This document shows, piece by piece, positions 53,632 to 63,142 of a stretch of DNA of 64,000 bases. The notes below the pieces were generated by a model. That model had not been told where the DNA came from, made no database searches, and saw only the letters and a program-made list of their open reading frames with translations. The position numbers and the translations under genes are program-made. Numbering within the stretch: position 1 is the stretch's first letter; each line of letters begins with the position of its first letter. Source of the stretch: an uncultured Clostridia bacterium (GTDB lineage: Bacteria; Bacillota; Clostridia; Oscillospirales; Acutalibacteraceae); assembly GCA_947585745.1 (NCBI GenBank), contig CANPXF010000002.1, positions 124,001 through 188,000 on the forward strand. Direction: 5' to 3'.

Positions 53632-54559
53632 AAAGCGCCTTTCTATAGGTCAAATACGCGATACCCGCAGCGTTGTCACAGGAGAATTCGGGACTTGCGA
53701 AATATGCGCCGTACTTATCCTCAAATGATTTTCGTATTATGGAATTTGACATAACTCCTCCCGCAAAAAGCAGAGGAAAATTGCCGTATTTTTCAAGAAG
53801 CTTATCCGCCATCAGACTGATTGTATTTTCTATATACTTTAAACAATACGCGGATATATATTCTTTTAAAGAATTATTTTCGTAAAGATTCTTACAAATA
53901 TTTTCAATACCGCTTAAACAGCAATTCTCGCCCTTAAGCGTAGGCTTCTTAACCTTTAAAACTCCGTTATATTTCAGGGCGAGTTTTTCAAGCTCTTTAC
54001 CGCACGGAAAGTTAAGCCCGAGCATTACTCCAACTCTGTCGATTGCCTGTCCAGCGTTTAAATCAAGGGTTTTCGCAATTAATTCAAGCTTAACCCCGAA
54101 TTTATCGGGCTTTGCCAAAACCGCCTCGGTAGTACCGCCGCTTACGTGAAAAGCGATAAAGCTTTCTGAAAAAAGCTTTTCCTGTTTACTGCTGTAAACA
54201 GCCGCGCCGATATGTCCCTCCTGGTGTGAAAACTCATATAAAGGCACATTAAGCGTGGAGCTTAAAATTCTTGCGGTATTATGTCCTACCGTAAAGCAAG
54301 GCATATAAGAGCCGTCTATGTTGCGGGGGCGGGTTGATACTCCGATTGCCTTAATATCGGCGGTATTTATATCTTTTATTAATTCTGTATAAAGAGAATG
54401 TAGCTGTGCTGTATGGTGAAAAACCGCGTCACTCTGGCGAAGTCCTATTTCTCCCGATTTTACAGGGAGAAGTTTTTTTCGCTGAATAACCTCTTTTTTA
54501 TCATCAATCAATGCAACAGAGGTCGTGTAGTTGCTTGTATCAATTCCGAGATAATACAT
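53618..54559 (-). CDS. TsaD/Kae1-like protein (glycoprotease-family paralogue)
   Basis: The 313-residue ASKHA-fold protein has LGIDTSNYTTSVAL, the metal pair in SHQEGHIGAA (H-x3-H, as HMEGH in TsaD), HVSGGTTEA and a late CDNAAGIAY aspartate. It is shorter and more divergent than the housekeeping TsaD that makes t6A in tRNA. Similar second copies sit in nusB-xseA clusters of Clostridia. Function is uncertain. I prefer the ATG at 54559; a GTG at 54565 would overlap the nusB stop. Confidence 0.78.
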   Translation of the reverse strand: MYYLGIDTSNYTTSVALIDDKKEVIQRKKLLPVKSGEIGLRQSDAVFHHTAQLHSLYTELIKDINTADIKAIGVSTRPRNIDGSYMPCFTVGHNTARILSSTLNVPLYEFSHQEGHIGAAVYSSKQEKLFSESFIAFHVSGGTTEAVLAKPDKFGVKLELIAKTLDLNAGQAIDRVGVMLGLNFPCGKELEKLALKYNGVLKVKKPTLKGENCCLSGIENICKNLYENNSLKEYISAYCLKYIENTISLMADKLLEKYGNFPLLFAGGVMSNSIIRKSFEDKYGAYFASPEFSCDNAAGIAYLTYRKALYDKS

Positions 54560-54561
54560 TT

Positions 54562-54963
54562 TCACTCTCTTGATATTGCGCCCAAAACGCCGTTTATAAA
54601 TTTGCTTTCGTCTATCGTGTATTTTTTCGCAAGCTCGACAGCCTCGTTTATCGCAACGCTGTCGGGGATTTTTTCATTAAACTTCATTTCATAAACCGCA
54701 AGTCTCAGAATTGAAAGACTCGGCTTTGAAATACGTTTCAGCGTCCAGCCCTTTTTTAAATGCGACTGTATAAGATTATCTATATATTCAAGTTCACCGT
54801 AAACTCCGTTCGCAACTTCTTTTGCGTAATCACTAAAAACAATATCCCGTGATTCCTCCGCGTTTTTAATAATGTCATCAATTAAATCATCGTTAAACAG
54901 CTTTTCAAAAATTAAAATAAAGCCCTGTTCCCGCGCCTCAAAGCGTGACAATTTATTTTCCAT
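54562..54963 (-). CDS. nusB: Transcription antitermination factor NusB
   Basis: The 133-residue all-helical protein ([20 protein letters not shown], then [20 protein letters not shown] and FINGVLGAI) acts with NusE on boxA of rRNA leaders. It heads the operon toward xseA and dnaE. Length and ending are typical. Confidence 0.9.
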   Translation of the reverse strand: MENKLSRFEAREQGFILIFEKLFNDDLIDDIIKNAEESRDIVFSDYAKEVANGVYGELEYIDNLIQSHLKKGWTLKRISKPSLSILRLAVYEMKFNEKIPDSVAINEAVELAKKYTIDESKFINGVLGAISRE

Positions 54964-55049
54964 AATAACCCAACTTTACATTAAAACATTAAAAAAATTA
55001 TAACACATACATATTTAATTGTAAACTTTTTATAAGGCAAGAAAACATA

Positions 55050-55091
55050 ATTTTTAAAAAAAGATAGTTTTGACATTCCATCAAAACTATC
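55050..55091 (-). terminator. Intrinsic terminator of the LicD cluster
   Basis: GATAGTTTTGA and TCAAAACTATC form an 11-bp stem over a 7-base loop; on the minus strand a run of seven T follows. It ends the operon 60438 to 55098. Confidence 0.75.
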
Positions 55092-55097
55092 CTCAGT

Positions 55098-56495
55098 TTA
55101 ATTATCAATAATTACTCCCCGCTTTGAAAAATACTCGTCGGGCGTTTCCGTTTTATATATGTCGGGTACAAGAGAATAAATATACTGCGCGTAGGTCAAC
55201 TCGTTTCCGTCCTTGTCGGTTTTACCCTCACGGTTTTCACTCTCCCAGACTAATTCGGCGCATTTGAAAAGCTCATCGTCAATATAAAAACCGATTTTTT
55301 CTTCACGGTATTTTTCAGTAGCGTTAAGATAACCCTTAAGTATTTTCTTCAGCTTAGATACATCCCCCGCCTCGTATGCCGATTTAATTTTCTCCCGCTT
55401 ATTTCTAAGGCGGTACCAGATATCTATTCTGTCAACACTTCGGCGGGCTCTCATAAATGTATGCCACGTTTTGTTTACAGCAGGATTATGGACCTTTCCC
55501 ATCCAGGTATTGTAGCTGTATTTGCTGTCGGCAATATCAAACAAAGATACCTCATCGTTCTTAATATAGTCCATATATTCTTCAAAAGGAAGCTCGGTAT
55601 CATAAATTACGGTTGAACGGTCCGAGCCTAAAATCTCTCCTCTTGATTTTTCGTACCAGCCGTTTCCGTACATTGATTCATAATACTTTTCTTCATCCGC
55701 GTAAACGTTATATTTTCTGCCTTCAAATTCAACCTCTTTAACATTTTTATACAAATCAATCGGAAGCTTTATTACATTACTTCTATTGTCCATAAAGGCA
55801 AGGCAGTTTTCCTTTAAATTTTCGTTTTTCTTTAATTCTTCCTCGGAAAGAAAGCGGGCGCTTGTGTACGGTTTTTTAGCCTTTAAATTTTCGCTTATAA
55901 CATAATCTATCATTTCCTGCTTAGTCATTTTATGGCGTTTAAGCCAACCGTAGTGAATATAGTTTATGTTTTCAAGCTTTATAAAGTGCATTATTAAAGA
56001 CTTGAATTTTCTATAATGCGTAACTCTTGTAAGAATTTTTAAGAGTATTGCCAATAATACATAGGACTCCTGCTTGTAATTTTGCATTTGAATAAAACGC
56101 TCTATTCCGCGCACATCGTCCGCGGGTTCAAATTCGCGAGTGGGCATAATATTAACACATATTCCGTTATATTTATGTCTTTCTGAAGAGCTTCCGTCAA
56201 AAAATAAAGTAGTCTTATCAACATAACGAAACTTTAACATATGGAGGTCGGGATTGTTTTTCCAATACTCAATAACCCGGGTTCTGCTTAGGTTTTTATT
56301 AACGTACTTTTCAAGCTTAATGATGTCTTTTAAAGGCATCATCATAGTAAAAAAGCACTGGTCGGCGTCAAATTTTTTATGGTCGGAAATATAAGCGGCG
56401 GTCAGGTTTGAAACGATATAATTAAGCTTTTCTTTTTTGCAGATTTCAATAATTTCGTCCGTAAGGGCAAGAAGCTTTGACTGAACATCTGTCAT
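55098..56495 (-). CDS. Degenerate LicD-like protein
   Basis: The 465-residue protein has the general layout of LicD nucleotidyltransferase-fold proteins: an N-terminal LLALTDEIIEICKKEKLNYI and a following DADQCFFTMMMPLKDIIKL, where the D-D-D catalytic signature of LicD (as WDDDIDI in its neighbour) is replaced. The sequence between residues 90 and 250 is basic and aromatic. It may be an inactive partner or a transferase of altered chemistry. The ATG at 56495 lies just after the stop of the neighbouring licD gene; the in-frame GTG three codons upstream is in that gene. Confidence 0.6.
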   Translation of the reverse strand: MTDVQSKLLALTDEIIEICKKEKLNYIVSNLTAAYISDHKKFDADQCFFTMMMPLKDIIKLEKYVNKNLSRTRVIEYWKNNPDLHMLKFRYVDKTTLFFDGSSSERHKYNGICVNIMPTREFEPADDVRGIERFIQMQNYKQESYVLLAILLKILTRVTHYRKFKSLIMHFIKLENINYIHYGWLKRHKMTKQEMIDYVISENLKAKKPYTSARFLSEEELKKNENLKENCLAFMDNRSNVIKLPIDLYKNVKEVEFEGRKYNVYADEEKYYESMYGNGWYEKSRGEILGSDRSTVIYDTELPFEEYMDYIKNDEVSLFDIADSKYSYNTWMGKVHNPAVNKTWHTFMRARRSVDRIDIWYRLRNKREKIKSAYEAGDVSKLKKILKGYLNATEKYREEKIGFYIDDELFKCAELVWESENREGKTDKDGNELTYAQYIYSLVPDIYKTETPDEYFSKRGVIIDN

Positions 56496-56496
56496 T

Positions 56497-58086
56497 TTAA
56501 GCACCCCTTTTCTTGCGAATATCCAAGTGAAGAAGTCCGTCGTTTGAGTTTTTCATTACGTCATCATAATATTTATCGGCGGTATCCTTATCTTTTTTAG
56601 AGAAAGCGATGTCGCCAAAAGCTTTTTTAAGTCTGAAATTATCGGGGTATTTCTTTATCAGCTCATTTAAAAGCTTTTCGGCTTCGTCAAGCTTATTTTT
56701 CACCACTTTAATTTCAGCGTTATATATTTCAAACTCCTTGCAATACGGATATTTTTCAACCGCTTCATCAATCAGCTTTTCTGCCTCGTCATATTTTTTA
56801 TAAAGCATCAAAGCCTTAATTTTACGCGTGGTAAGGACAACATTCCACAGCTCTTTAAACTTATCGTCAGGTTCAAAGCCGTTTGCTTCCCTGACCTTTA
56901 AGATTTTATTTGCGGCGGTAAAATTATTACGCGTATAAATAAGATTAAAAATTGCCGCGTAAAAATAATCATCGCCTATATCGAGGTAATTTTCCCAATA
57001 GCGTACGCTCGGCTTTAGCTGTTTGTCATAGTAATCAGAGAAAACATCATCAAGTACCGCAAGCTTTTCGGGCGAAGAGGGGTCTAAAAGCGAATTTAGG
57101 TCTAAATTATTTTCCTTTATTTTCTTTTCAATCTTTAAAAGCGCAAGCTTTGCGAGTTTTTCGTGAACCAAATCGAGGTGCTTGCCTATTTTATAGCCCT
57201 CCTCAACAAGAATATGCTTTGCTTTTTGGCGCTCCTTTTTAAGCTTTTTCTCATCAAGTATACGCATATAGTCGGAAACATAATCGGCGCAGGAAATGCC
57301 CGTATGCGACATTTGAGAATGGCGTTTTCTTAAATCAGGCAGAATATTCCAGTCGTCTCCGTAATAATAGGTCAAAAGCTCGGCATATCGTCCCGAAATC
57401 GGGAATTTATGTCCAGCAAAATCGGCGTAATAAACCGTGTCGTAAAACTCCTTCGGAGCAATTGAGGACGGTCCGTATTTACGGGCAGAGGTTACGATAT
57501 AAGTATCGCAATCGTCATAGTGTTTATGGAAAAGCTGTTTTTCAAGCTTTTTAAGCACACGCTCCTTGCCCATTATTTTTTCCATACGGCGAAATTTATT
57601 ATACAGCTTCATTTGAGCATCGTTTTTGTAGCGGTAATGACGGTAGCTTGAATTTGAATACTCGTCATAGGCGAAGTACAAATCAATCATTTCCTGCTTT
57701 TTTACAGGGTCGCCCGGAAGTTCAAGAAGATAGAAAACGTCAATACACTGACCGCAAATAGGTCTCCAAAAGGCGAAGTTATTACTTATTCTGATACTTT
57801 CAACATCTATATAACGGCCGAAAACTCCGGGAAAATCCCTGTCTATTCTTCCGTCGCCGTACACACGCTTAGATGGGTCAAGCTCTTTCTTGCAAGCCTC
57901 TACCCATTTATAATAGTTATCCTCCGTCATATTGATATCAATATCATCATCCCAGGGAATAAATCCCTCGTGGCGAACTGCTCCGAGGGTTGTACCGTAG
58001 TCGATGAAATATTCTATATCGTATTTTTTGCAGATTGTGTCAATTTCAATCAGCAAATTAAGCAAATAATCTTGTGTAGCGTCCAT
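56497..58086 (-). CDS. LicD-family phosphotransferase with C-terminal TPR-like repeats
   Basis: LicD enzymes transfer phosphocholine or a related phospho-alcohol to surface glycans. The N-terminal domain shows YFIDYGTTLGAVRHEGFIPW and the metal-binding DDDIDINM. From about residue 370 the sequence forms helical repeats (DEAEKLIDEAVEKYPYCKEF, LDEAEKLLNELIKKYPDNFR), typical of TPR units that may dock the glycan machinery. At 529 residues it is about twice a minimal LicD. It follows the cytidylyltransferase by 28 bases. Confidence 0.85.
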   Translation of the reverse strand: MDATQDYLLNLLIEIDTICKKYDIEYFIDYGTTLGAVRHEGFIPWDDDIDINMTEDNYYKWVEACKKELDPSKRVYGDGRIDRDFPGVFGRYIDVESIRISNNFAFWRPICGQCIDVFYLLELPGDPVKKQEMIDLYFAYDEYSNSSYRHYRYKNDAQMKLYNKFRRMEKIMGKERVLKKLEKQLFHKHYDDCDTYIVTSARKYGPSSIAPKEFYDTVYYADFAGHKFPISGRYAELLTYYYGDDWNILPDLRKRHSQMSHTGISCADYVSDYMRILDEKKLKKERQKAKHILVEEGYKIGKHLDLVHEKLAKLALLKIEKKIKENNLDLNSLLDPSSPEKLAVLDDVFSDYYDKQLKPSVRYWENYLDIGDDYFYAAIFNLIYTRNNFTAANKILKVREANGFEPDDKFKELWNVVLTTRKIKALMLYKKYDEAEKLIDEAVEKYPYCKEFEIYNAEIKVVKNKLDEAEKLLNELIKKYPDNFRLKKAFGDIAFSKKDKDTADKYYDDVMKNSNDGLLHLDIRKKRGA

Positions 58087-58114
58087 ATTTTCCCCTCTTA
58101 TTCAGCGTTATAAA

Positions 58115-58831
58115 CTAATTTTCCGCTCTTTTCTGTTTCAATAAAACATATCCCTCAAACAAATCCAGGTCTTCCTTGGTTGTAATTTTAATATTTGTCT
58201 GACTTCCTTTTGAAAAATAAATCGTTTTTCCGAGCGCGTACATCATAGTTGTAGTATGCGGTTCAACTCTGTCTATTACTCCTGTTTCTACGCCCTCTTT
58301 ATACAAATCATAGACAAATTTATATTTAAAAGCGTGAGGCGAGTTCATACACGCAACCGTATCTCTGTCAATCCATTTTGTAGATTTTGTTTCATCATCC
58401 TTTATTCCCGAAAGCAAAAAGAAATCTGTCGTCGAGATAGCGTTTCCCTTTTCTTTGCATACTTTTATTGCGTCCGAAATAATTTCAGCCTCAACAAACG
58501 GCGACGCTCCGAAATGTATCAAAACAATATCGTTATCGTCAGCTTTATCTTCAAGATTATTCACGCCGTTCATAACAGAGCCCTGAAATGTACTTCCGCC
58601 TTCGGTTATCCACTTAACCTTTTTAAAGCCGTACTTCTTTACCATTTCTTTAAGATAATCAATGTGACTTTTTACGCAGACAATCTCAATCGCGTCTATT
58701 TCAGGGTGGGAATCAAATTTTTCTATAGTGTACGCAAGCACGGGCTTGCCCATAATTTCTATAAATTGCTTGGGGCGGTCGGCTCCGACTCTTGAACCTA
58801 CTCCTCCCGCAAGAATTACCGCAATATTCAT
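58115..58831 (-). CDS. IspD/TarI-like cytidylyltransferase
   Basis: The 238-residue protein has ILAGGVGSRVGADRPKQFIE, the CTP loop of the IspD/TarI family. At the place of the usual HDAARPFV it reads IHFGASPFVEAEIIS. Beside LicCA and LicD, it is more likely to activate a polyol phosphate or similar alcohol for surface glycans than to serve the MEP pathway, for which an IspE is encoded at 33864. It overlaps the start of the upstream licCA-type gene by one base. Confidence 0.75.
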   Translation of the reverse strand: MNIAVILAGGVGSRVGADRPKQFIEIMGKPVLAYTIEKFDSHPEIDAIEIVCVKSHIDYLKEMVKKYGFKKVKWITEGGSTFQGSVMNGVNNLEDKADDNDIVLIHFGASPFVEAEIISDAIKVCKEKGNAISTTDFFLLSGIKDDETKSTKWIDRDTVACMNSPHAFKYKFVYDLYKEGVETGVIDRVEPHTTTMMYALGKTIYFSKGSQTNIKITTKEDLDLFEGYVLLKQKRAEN

Positions 58832-60438
58832 TACTTTCCAAACTCCCAGTTTTTAAATCTTTCGGGGTGCTCGTACATCTCAAACGCCGCTTTGCAGAAG
58901 CGTTTGCAGTTTTTATAGGCGGCAAGCATAAAGAACCCGTCATCTTCAAAAATACTTCCCTTAAACAGTCCCCAGGAAAGCCAGTAAAGAGAGTCAATTC
59001 CGAAATAACCTATATAATGGCGGTACTCTTCAAATGTTAAGTCACGTCCGAAATACGCTTTGAGATAACGGTTTACATTAGCGTCGTCCAAATCATAGCG
59101 AGTTACCATACCCGAAACGTCGTTCGCTATATCTGATACCGCGCTGAACTCCCAGTCAATCATATAAATTTCTCCGCTTTTTGTAAAAAGATAGTTGGGA
59201 GAATAAATATCGCCGTGGCTTAAAACGTCGGGAAAGTTATCAGCTTTTACATAAACCTTAAGGCGGTCTACGTCTGAGATAATGTCCTTAAATTCTTCAA
59301 ATAAATCTCCCTTTGTCTTGCACGCAAGTCCGATAAGACGCTTTGCCTCATCCACACAATCAAAATAACGTACTGTTTCAAACTCACAGGAATGAAGAAT
59401 ACGAAGATACTCGCAAACCTGTTCGAGCTGTCTGTCGTTGTGTTCAAGGTCGGTTTCAACCGTGTCGTCGATAAAGTGAGAAATTTTCCAGCCCTTTACG
59501 TCTATATGAATTAACGTTTTGTCAATTCCAAGCTCCTTGGCTTTATTCTGGGAATAAACTTCGGACTCGCGGTTTATTATATTTTCAGCGCTTCCGCCCG
59601 GATGACGGTACACATAGGTTTTGCCGTCAACGTCAAATTTAAATGAAACGTTTGTCAATCCCTTTTGTATAATTTCAATATTTTTAATATCGTTAGGTCC
59701 GCACTCCAAAACATCGCAGATATTTCTTACAATCTGCGAATCAATATTTAAAAGGAAATCCTTGTCAAACTCTCTTAGGTCTGTAATTGAGTTAAATTCA
59801 CGTACGTTTTTATCATCATAAAATTTGGCGAACATTGTCAGCTCACGGATATGGCGCGCGTAAAATTCTTCCCAAAACATATTTTGTATGCCGAAATCGT
59901 TAATCTCCTTTTCCATAAGCTCGACAAACTTTTTGGAAAAGCTCTCGCTGAAAAACGCGTGTCCTATCATACAATTGGAGTTGCCCTTTCCAACGTGGAA
60001 ATCGGTAATTACGCCGACATCGCTTATATCTACGGCAAACTCACGAAATTCGCCCGATTTATATGTGCAGGCTCTGTATGAATTTTCCGGCTCTTCAAGA
60101 AAAGGGTTGTCCACAAAATAATGGTCGGAACAGCAGATATAGGAATTTTTCAAAACATCTTTAACAGCATACAGAGAATTGATATTACCCTTATTGTTAA
60201 AAGTATTATTAATTACAAAATTTACTCCGTATTTTTCTTCAAGATAGAAAAATTTTTCCTTCATATAACCAACTACGAGGTAAATTTCATTAACTCCGGC
60301 TTCTCTCAATTGGTTAATCTGGCGCTCGATAAGCACTTCGCCCTGTACCTTGAATAAGCCTTTCGGCATTTCATATGTTAACGGAGCAAATCTCTGGGAA
60401 CGTCCAGCCGCCAAAATAATCGCGTTATCAACTTTCAT
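58831..60438 (-). CDS. Fused phosphocholine cytidylyltransferase-choline kinase (LicC-LicA type)
   Basis: Residues 1-230 are a nucleotidyltransferase (AIILAAGRSQRFAPLTYEMP, KGLFKVQGEVLIERQI) like LicC. Residues 250-535 are an aminoglycoside/choline-kinase fold with VLSHGDIYSPNYLF and MIDWEFSAVSDIANDV, as in LicA. One chain thus could phosphorylate choline (or another amino-alcohol) and activate it with CTP, feeding the LicD transferase two genes downstream. GGAGG precedes the ATG. Substrate is inferred from the licABCD paradigm. Confidence 0.85.
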   Translation of the reverse strand: MKVDNAIILAAGRSQRFAPLTYEMPKGLFKVQGEVLIERQINQLREAGVNEIYLVVGYMKEKFFYLEEKYGVNFVINNTFNNKGNINSLYAVKDVLKNSYICCSDHYFVDNPFLEEPENSYRACTYKSGEFREFAVDISDVGVITDFHVGKGNSNCMIGHAFFSESFSKKFVELMEKEINDFGIQNMFWEEFYARHIRELTMFAKFYDDKNVREFNSITDLREFDKDFLLNIDSQIVRNICDVLECGPNDIKNIEIIQKGLTNVSFKFDVDGKTYVYRHPGGSAENIINRESEVYSQNKAKELGIDKTLIHIDVKGWKISHFIDDTVETDLEHNDRQLEQVCEYLRILHSCEFETVRYFDCVDEAKRLIGLACKTKGDLFEEFKDIISDVDRLKVYVKADNFPDVLSHGDIYSPNYLFTKSGEIYMIDWEFSAVSDIANDVSGMVTRYDLDDANVNRYLKAYFGRDLTFEEYRHYIGYFGIDSLYWLSWGLFKGSIFEDDGFFMLAAYKNCKRFCKAAFEMYEHPERFKNWEFGK

Positions 60439-60524
60439 AGTCCGACCTCCGACAATGTAAAATATATTTCATTTTATTTTACACTAAATTCTATCAATAT
60501 TCAATTCTTTTTACAAGAATGTAA

Positions 60525-60551
60525 TAAAAAAGTGAGGGCAAAAGCCCTCAC
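60525..60551 (-). terminator. Intrinsic terminator of the spoIIIA operon
   Basis: On the minus strand GTGAGGGC, TTTT, GCCCTCAC and a run of T follow the spoIIIAH stop at once. Promoter-like TTGAAT and TAAAAT, 17 apart, for the LicCA gene lie just to the left (60470-60500). Confidence 0.8.
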
Positions 60552-60555
60552 GCTG

Positions 60556-61110
60556 TCAAACGGTTACTATTGTAATCTTATCAAAGCCTATATTCGCTAC
60601 CGATTGTACAGTTGATTTTACAAGAATCGGTTTCATTTTCTTTAGCTCTTTCTTTAAAACGGTAACTGTACATCCGCTTTCGTTTATGTAGCACAGACAA
60701 TTTGAAAAGCCCTTGGCTTTAAGAGTAGTTTCAATCGTGTCCTGAAGTGTAAAATTCTTTATAACTCCTGCTACATTCGACTGAGCCTCGGTTTTTTCCC
60801 CTTCAGAGGAGGAATCGACATCTAAAACCTCCGACGCGGTATCTATAATTTTATCCTGCGTCGTGTCACGGGTTGTTTTTGCTGACGCAAAAAACTGCTT
60901 TTGCTTTTTTGTAAGCTTTGGAGATTCCTTCACCTTATTATTCGATGTCTTCTTCGCGGCGGATGTAGCAACGGTCGCGTTAACAAACTTGCTTTCTCCT
61001 AAGGTTTTTGATACCGCATGAGGTGTTGAAAGGCTCCAGTTAAGATATACCGCTGCGCCGAGAGCAACTACAAGAGTTGCCGCCAAAAACTGTTTTTTAA
61101 ACTTTTTCAT
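60556..61110 (-). CDS. spoIIIAH: Stage III sporulation protein AH
   Basis: SpoIIIAH is a mother-cell membrane protein whose extracellular ring-building domain pairs with forespore SpoIIQ across the septum. The 184 residues have one N-terminal helix (FLAATLVVALGAAVYLNWSL), a low-complexity linker (about 45-110), and the ring domain ending TVQSVANIGFDKITIVTV. It is last in the operon. Confidence 0.88.
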   Translation of the reverse strand: MKKFKKQFLAATLVVALGAAVYLNWSLSTPHAVSKTLGESKFVNATVATSAAKKTSNNKVKESPKLTKKQKQFFASAKTTRDTTQDKIIDTASEVLDVDSSSEGEKTEAQSNVAGVIKNFTLQDTIETTLKAKGFSNCLCYINESGCTVTVLKKELKKMKPILVKSTVQSVANIGFDKITIVTV

Positions 61111-61119
61111 AATTTACCT

Positions 61120-61548
61120 CTATTCTTCTAATTTTGTTACACATACTTTAGCCGCTGAAATATTCAGGGCTTTTGTTACTATTTCAGTTACCCGAGCAAC
61201 TACAACGGAATCATCACCTCCGCTGCAGGCGACGACTATGCCTCTGATTTTCGGTTCTATCTCTTTTGTTTTTGTTGAGCTGTTTTGCAGATATACGCCC
61301 TCGACGGAATTTTCAATTGTTAAAAGTACAGAGGCGTTTCCCACGCCCTCTACCATCGAGAGCATTTCAGTTATAGAGGTTTGCATTTGCTCCTTATATT
61401 CGGAAACATTGTTTGATATGCCGTTCCCGTCGGGCAATTCAAAAAAAGATGAGAGAAATATCAAAGCGATTCCGAGAACACCGCTTATTATAATTATCCG
61501 TTTTATTTTTTCATCAGCAAAAAGTCGTTTAAAATCCGGCTTTTTCAT
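61120..61548 (-). CDS. spoIIIAG: Stage III sporulation protein AG
   Basis: The protein has one transmembrane segment (IIIISGVLGIALIFLSSFF) and a compact ring-building part with IRGIVVACSGGDDSVVVARV and ALNISAAKVCVTKL. At 142 residues it is shorter than the B. subtilis protein of about 229, lacking most of the beta-triangle insertion. It forms a channel ring with SpoIIIAH. Confidence 0.88.
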   Translation of the reverse strand: MKKPDFKRLFADEKIKRIIIISGVLGIALIFLSSFFELPDGNGISNNVSEYKEQMQTSITEMLSMVEGVGNASVLLTIENSVEGVYLQNSSTKTKEIEPKIRGIVVACSGGDDSVVVARVTEIVTKALNISAAKVCVTKLEE

Positions 61549-61550
61549 TT

Positions 61551-62024
61551 TTACGTCACCAACAATTCAGGAGTAGTTTCAAATTTAGTTTCGGTAAGAG
61601 ATATTATATCGGAACTGTTTTTAACTTCGCTTTTATCAATATATATGCAGATACGTTCTATATATATTCCCGATTTATCGCTCGAATTGAGAGTTATTTC
61701 GGCGGTTTTAACCTTATAGCCCTTACTTAAAAGATATGAAACGAGCGAGCTTTCAAGCTTTGACTTCGTTTCGGTTAAAAGCGCTTTTTCATAGGCTTCG
61801 TCGGCAGAGGCGGAAAACTCGTCATTAAGCTTCGGTATATCAAAATCAATCGTAAACCCCGATACAGCGTTCTTTATCGGAACAATCATACAGCACAGAA
61901 TAAACACGCCGATAACCGCGTTCATAACACGTTTTGTACTTCCCTGCGGTACTATTACTGTTACAAGCGAGCAGGCTATCGCCACGGCGCAAATCACGGC
62001 TGTTACGGAAGCAACGGCGCTCAT
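61551..62024 (-). CDS. spoIIIAF: Stage III sporulation protein AF
   Basis: The 157-residue protein has two membrane helices near its N-terminus (VASVTAVICAVAIACSLVTV and VFILCCMIVPIKNAVSGF) and a ring-building-like C-terminal part. AGGAGG supports the ATG at 62024 rather than the TTG at 62030. The start lies within the end of spoIIIAE. Confidence 0.85.
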   Translation of the reverse strand: MSAVASVTAVICAVAIACSLVTVIVPQGSTKRVMNAVIGVFILCCMIVPIKNAVSGFTIDFDIPKLNDEFSASADEAYEKALLTETKSKLESSLVSYLLSKGYKVKTAEITLNSSDKSGIYIERICIYIDKSEVKNSSDIISLTETKFETTPELLVT

Positions 62025-63142
62025 CCCCAACCTCCTAACAAAATTACAACTGCGGTAGAGATAATAAAAATTGACATTATGCAGAGGATAACCGCAAAAA
62101 TCGTTGTTACTACGGTGTTTACCGCCTCAAGCAAAAAACAAGGTTCTCTGAGTCCCATTACCTCGCCAACGGTTTTTGAAAGCCCAAGGGTTAAAATCCA
62201 GAAAATCGACTGCAAAACCGTCGGAAGATAAACGGCAATCAACGCGATAATCGCAATTATTCCGACTCCCGATTTTAAAAGTCCGAAAGAACCCTGTACG
62301 GTTCTGTACGCCTCTGAAAGCGCGGAGCCGACAATCGGAACAAAGCTCGAAAGAGAAAACCTTACGGCGCGCGACGAAACGCTGTCAGCCCCCATTGAGA
62401 TTATTTGCTTAAAGCCTAAAACCGCGGTAAAAATGCTCATTGAAAAAGCGAGTATCCATTTTGTAATTTTTGAAATGTATCGTACAATTCCGCTTAAATT
62501 TATATTGGGTGAAACTGATGACGCCACGCTTACGGCGAGAAAGATTTTCATAAAAGGAGCTATAATATCAGAGGCAATACGGGTAACCGCCTGCCCCGAA
62601 AACAGCATAATGCCGTAATAGCCCGCCCCGCTCGCTATCTGACCCGATACGCTCATAGCAAGCACCATAAGAGGTATGTATGAAAGCATAAAATTTGCAG
62701 AAACTTTTATAACCTCTACGGCGGAAGTTATAAAACCTGTCAGCGGAATAACAAGGGCAACGCTTATACAAAGCGTTACGCAGATTGACAATACAGGCTG
62801 TAGACTTCCTTCAAGGGTGGTTTTAACGCTGTATAAAATCGAGTATAAAAGAATTATGGCGATTACCGCGGTAAACGCTTTAAGAGGGGTTTTGCTCTGC
62901 TCTCCCGCTGTATTTAAAATTTCCGACAATATATTACTAAGGCTTAAATTTTCAAGAGCGGAATAATCGAATCCGTCAATTCCAATATCATTTAAGGATT
63001 TTTTTGCGTCGTCAGGCAAAGAATCCAAAGCCTCGTCAGTTTTATATTCCTTTATAAAGTCGTTATATGTATCGGCGCTTGCGGGAAAAACGGACATTAT
63101 AACTATGAAAAAAACTAAAACAAAAACTAATATTTTTTTCAT
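62021..63142 (-). CDS. spoIIIAE: Stage III sporulation protein AE
   Basis: This polytopic protein of 373 residues begins with a signal-like segment (MKKILVFVLVFFIVIMSVFP) and has at least seven hydrophobic helices (for example AVIAIILLYSILYSVKTTLE). It is the export-gate-like part of the SpoIIIA-SpoIIQ feeding channel. It overlaps both neighbours by a few bases. Confidence 0.92.
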   Translation of the reverse strand: MKKILVFVLVFFIVIMSVFPASADTYNDFIKEYKTDEALDSLPDDAKKSLNDIGIDGFDYSALENLSLSNILSEILNTAGEQSKTPLKAFTAVIAIILLYSILYSVKTTLEGSLQPVLSICVTLCISVALVIPLTGFITSAVEVIKVSANFMLSYIPLMVLAMSVSGQIASGAGYYGIMLFSGQAVTRIASDIIAPFMKIFLAVSVASSVSPNINLSGIVRYISKITKWILAFSMSIFTAVLGFKQIISMGADSVSSRAVRFSLSSFVPIVGSALSEAYRTVQGSFGLLKSGVGIIAIIALIAVYLPTVLQSIFWILTLGLSKTVGEVMGLREPCFLLEAVNTVVTTIFAVILCIMSIFIISTAVVILLGGWG

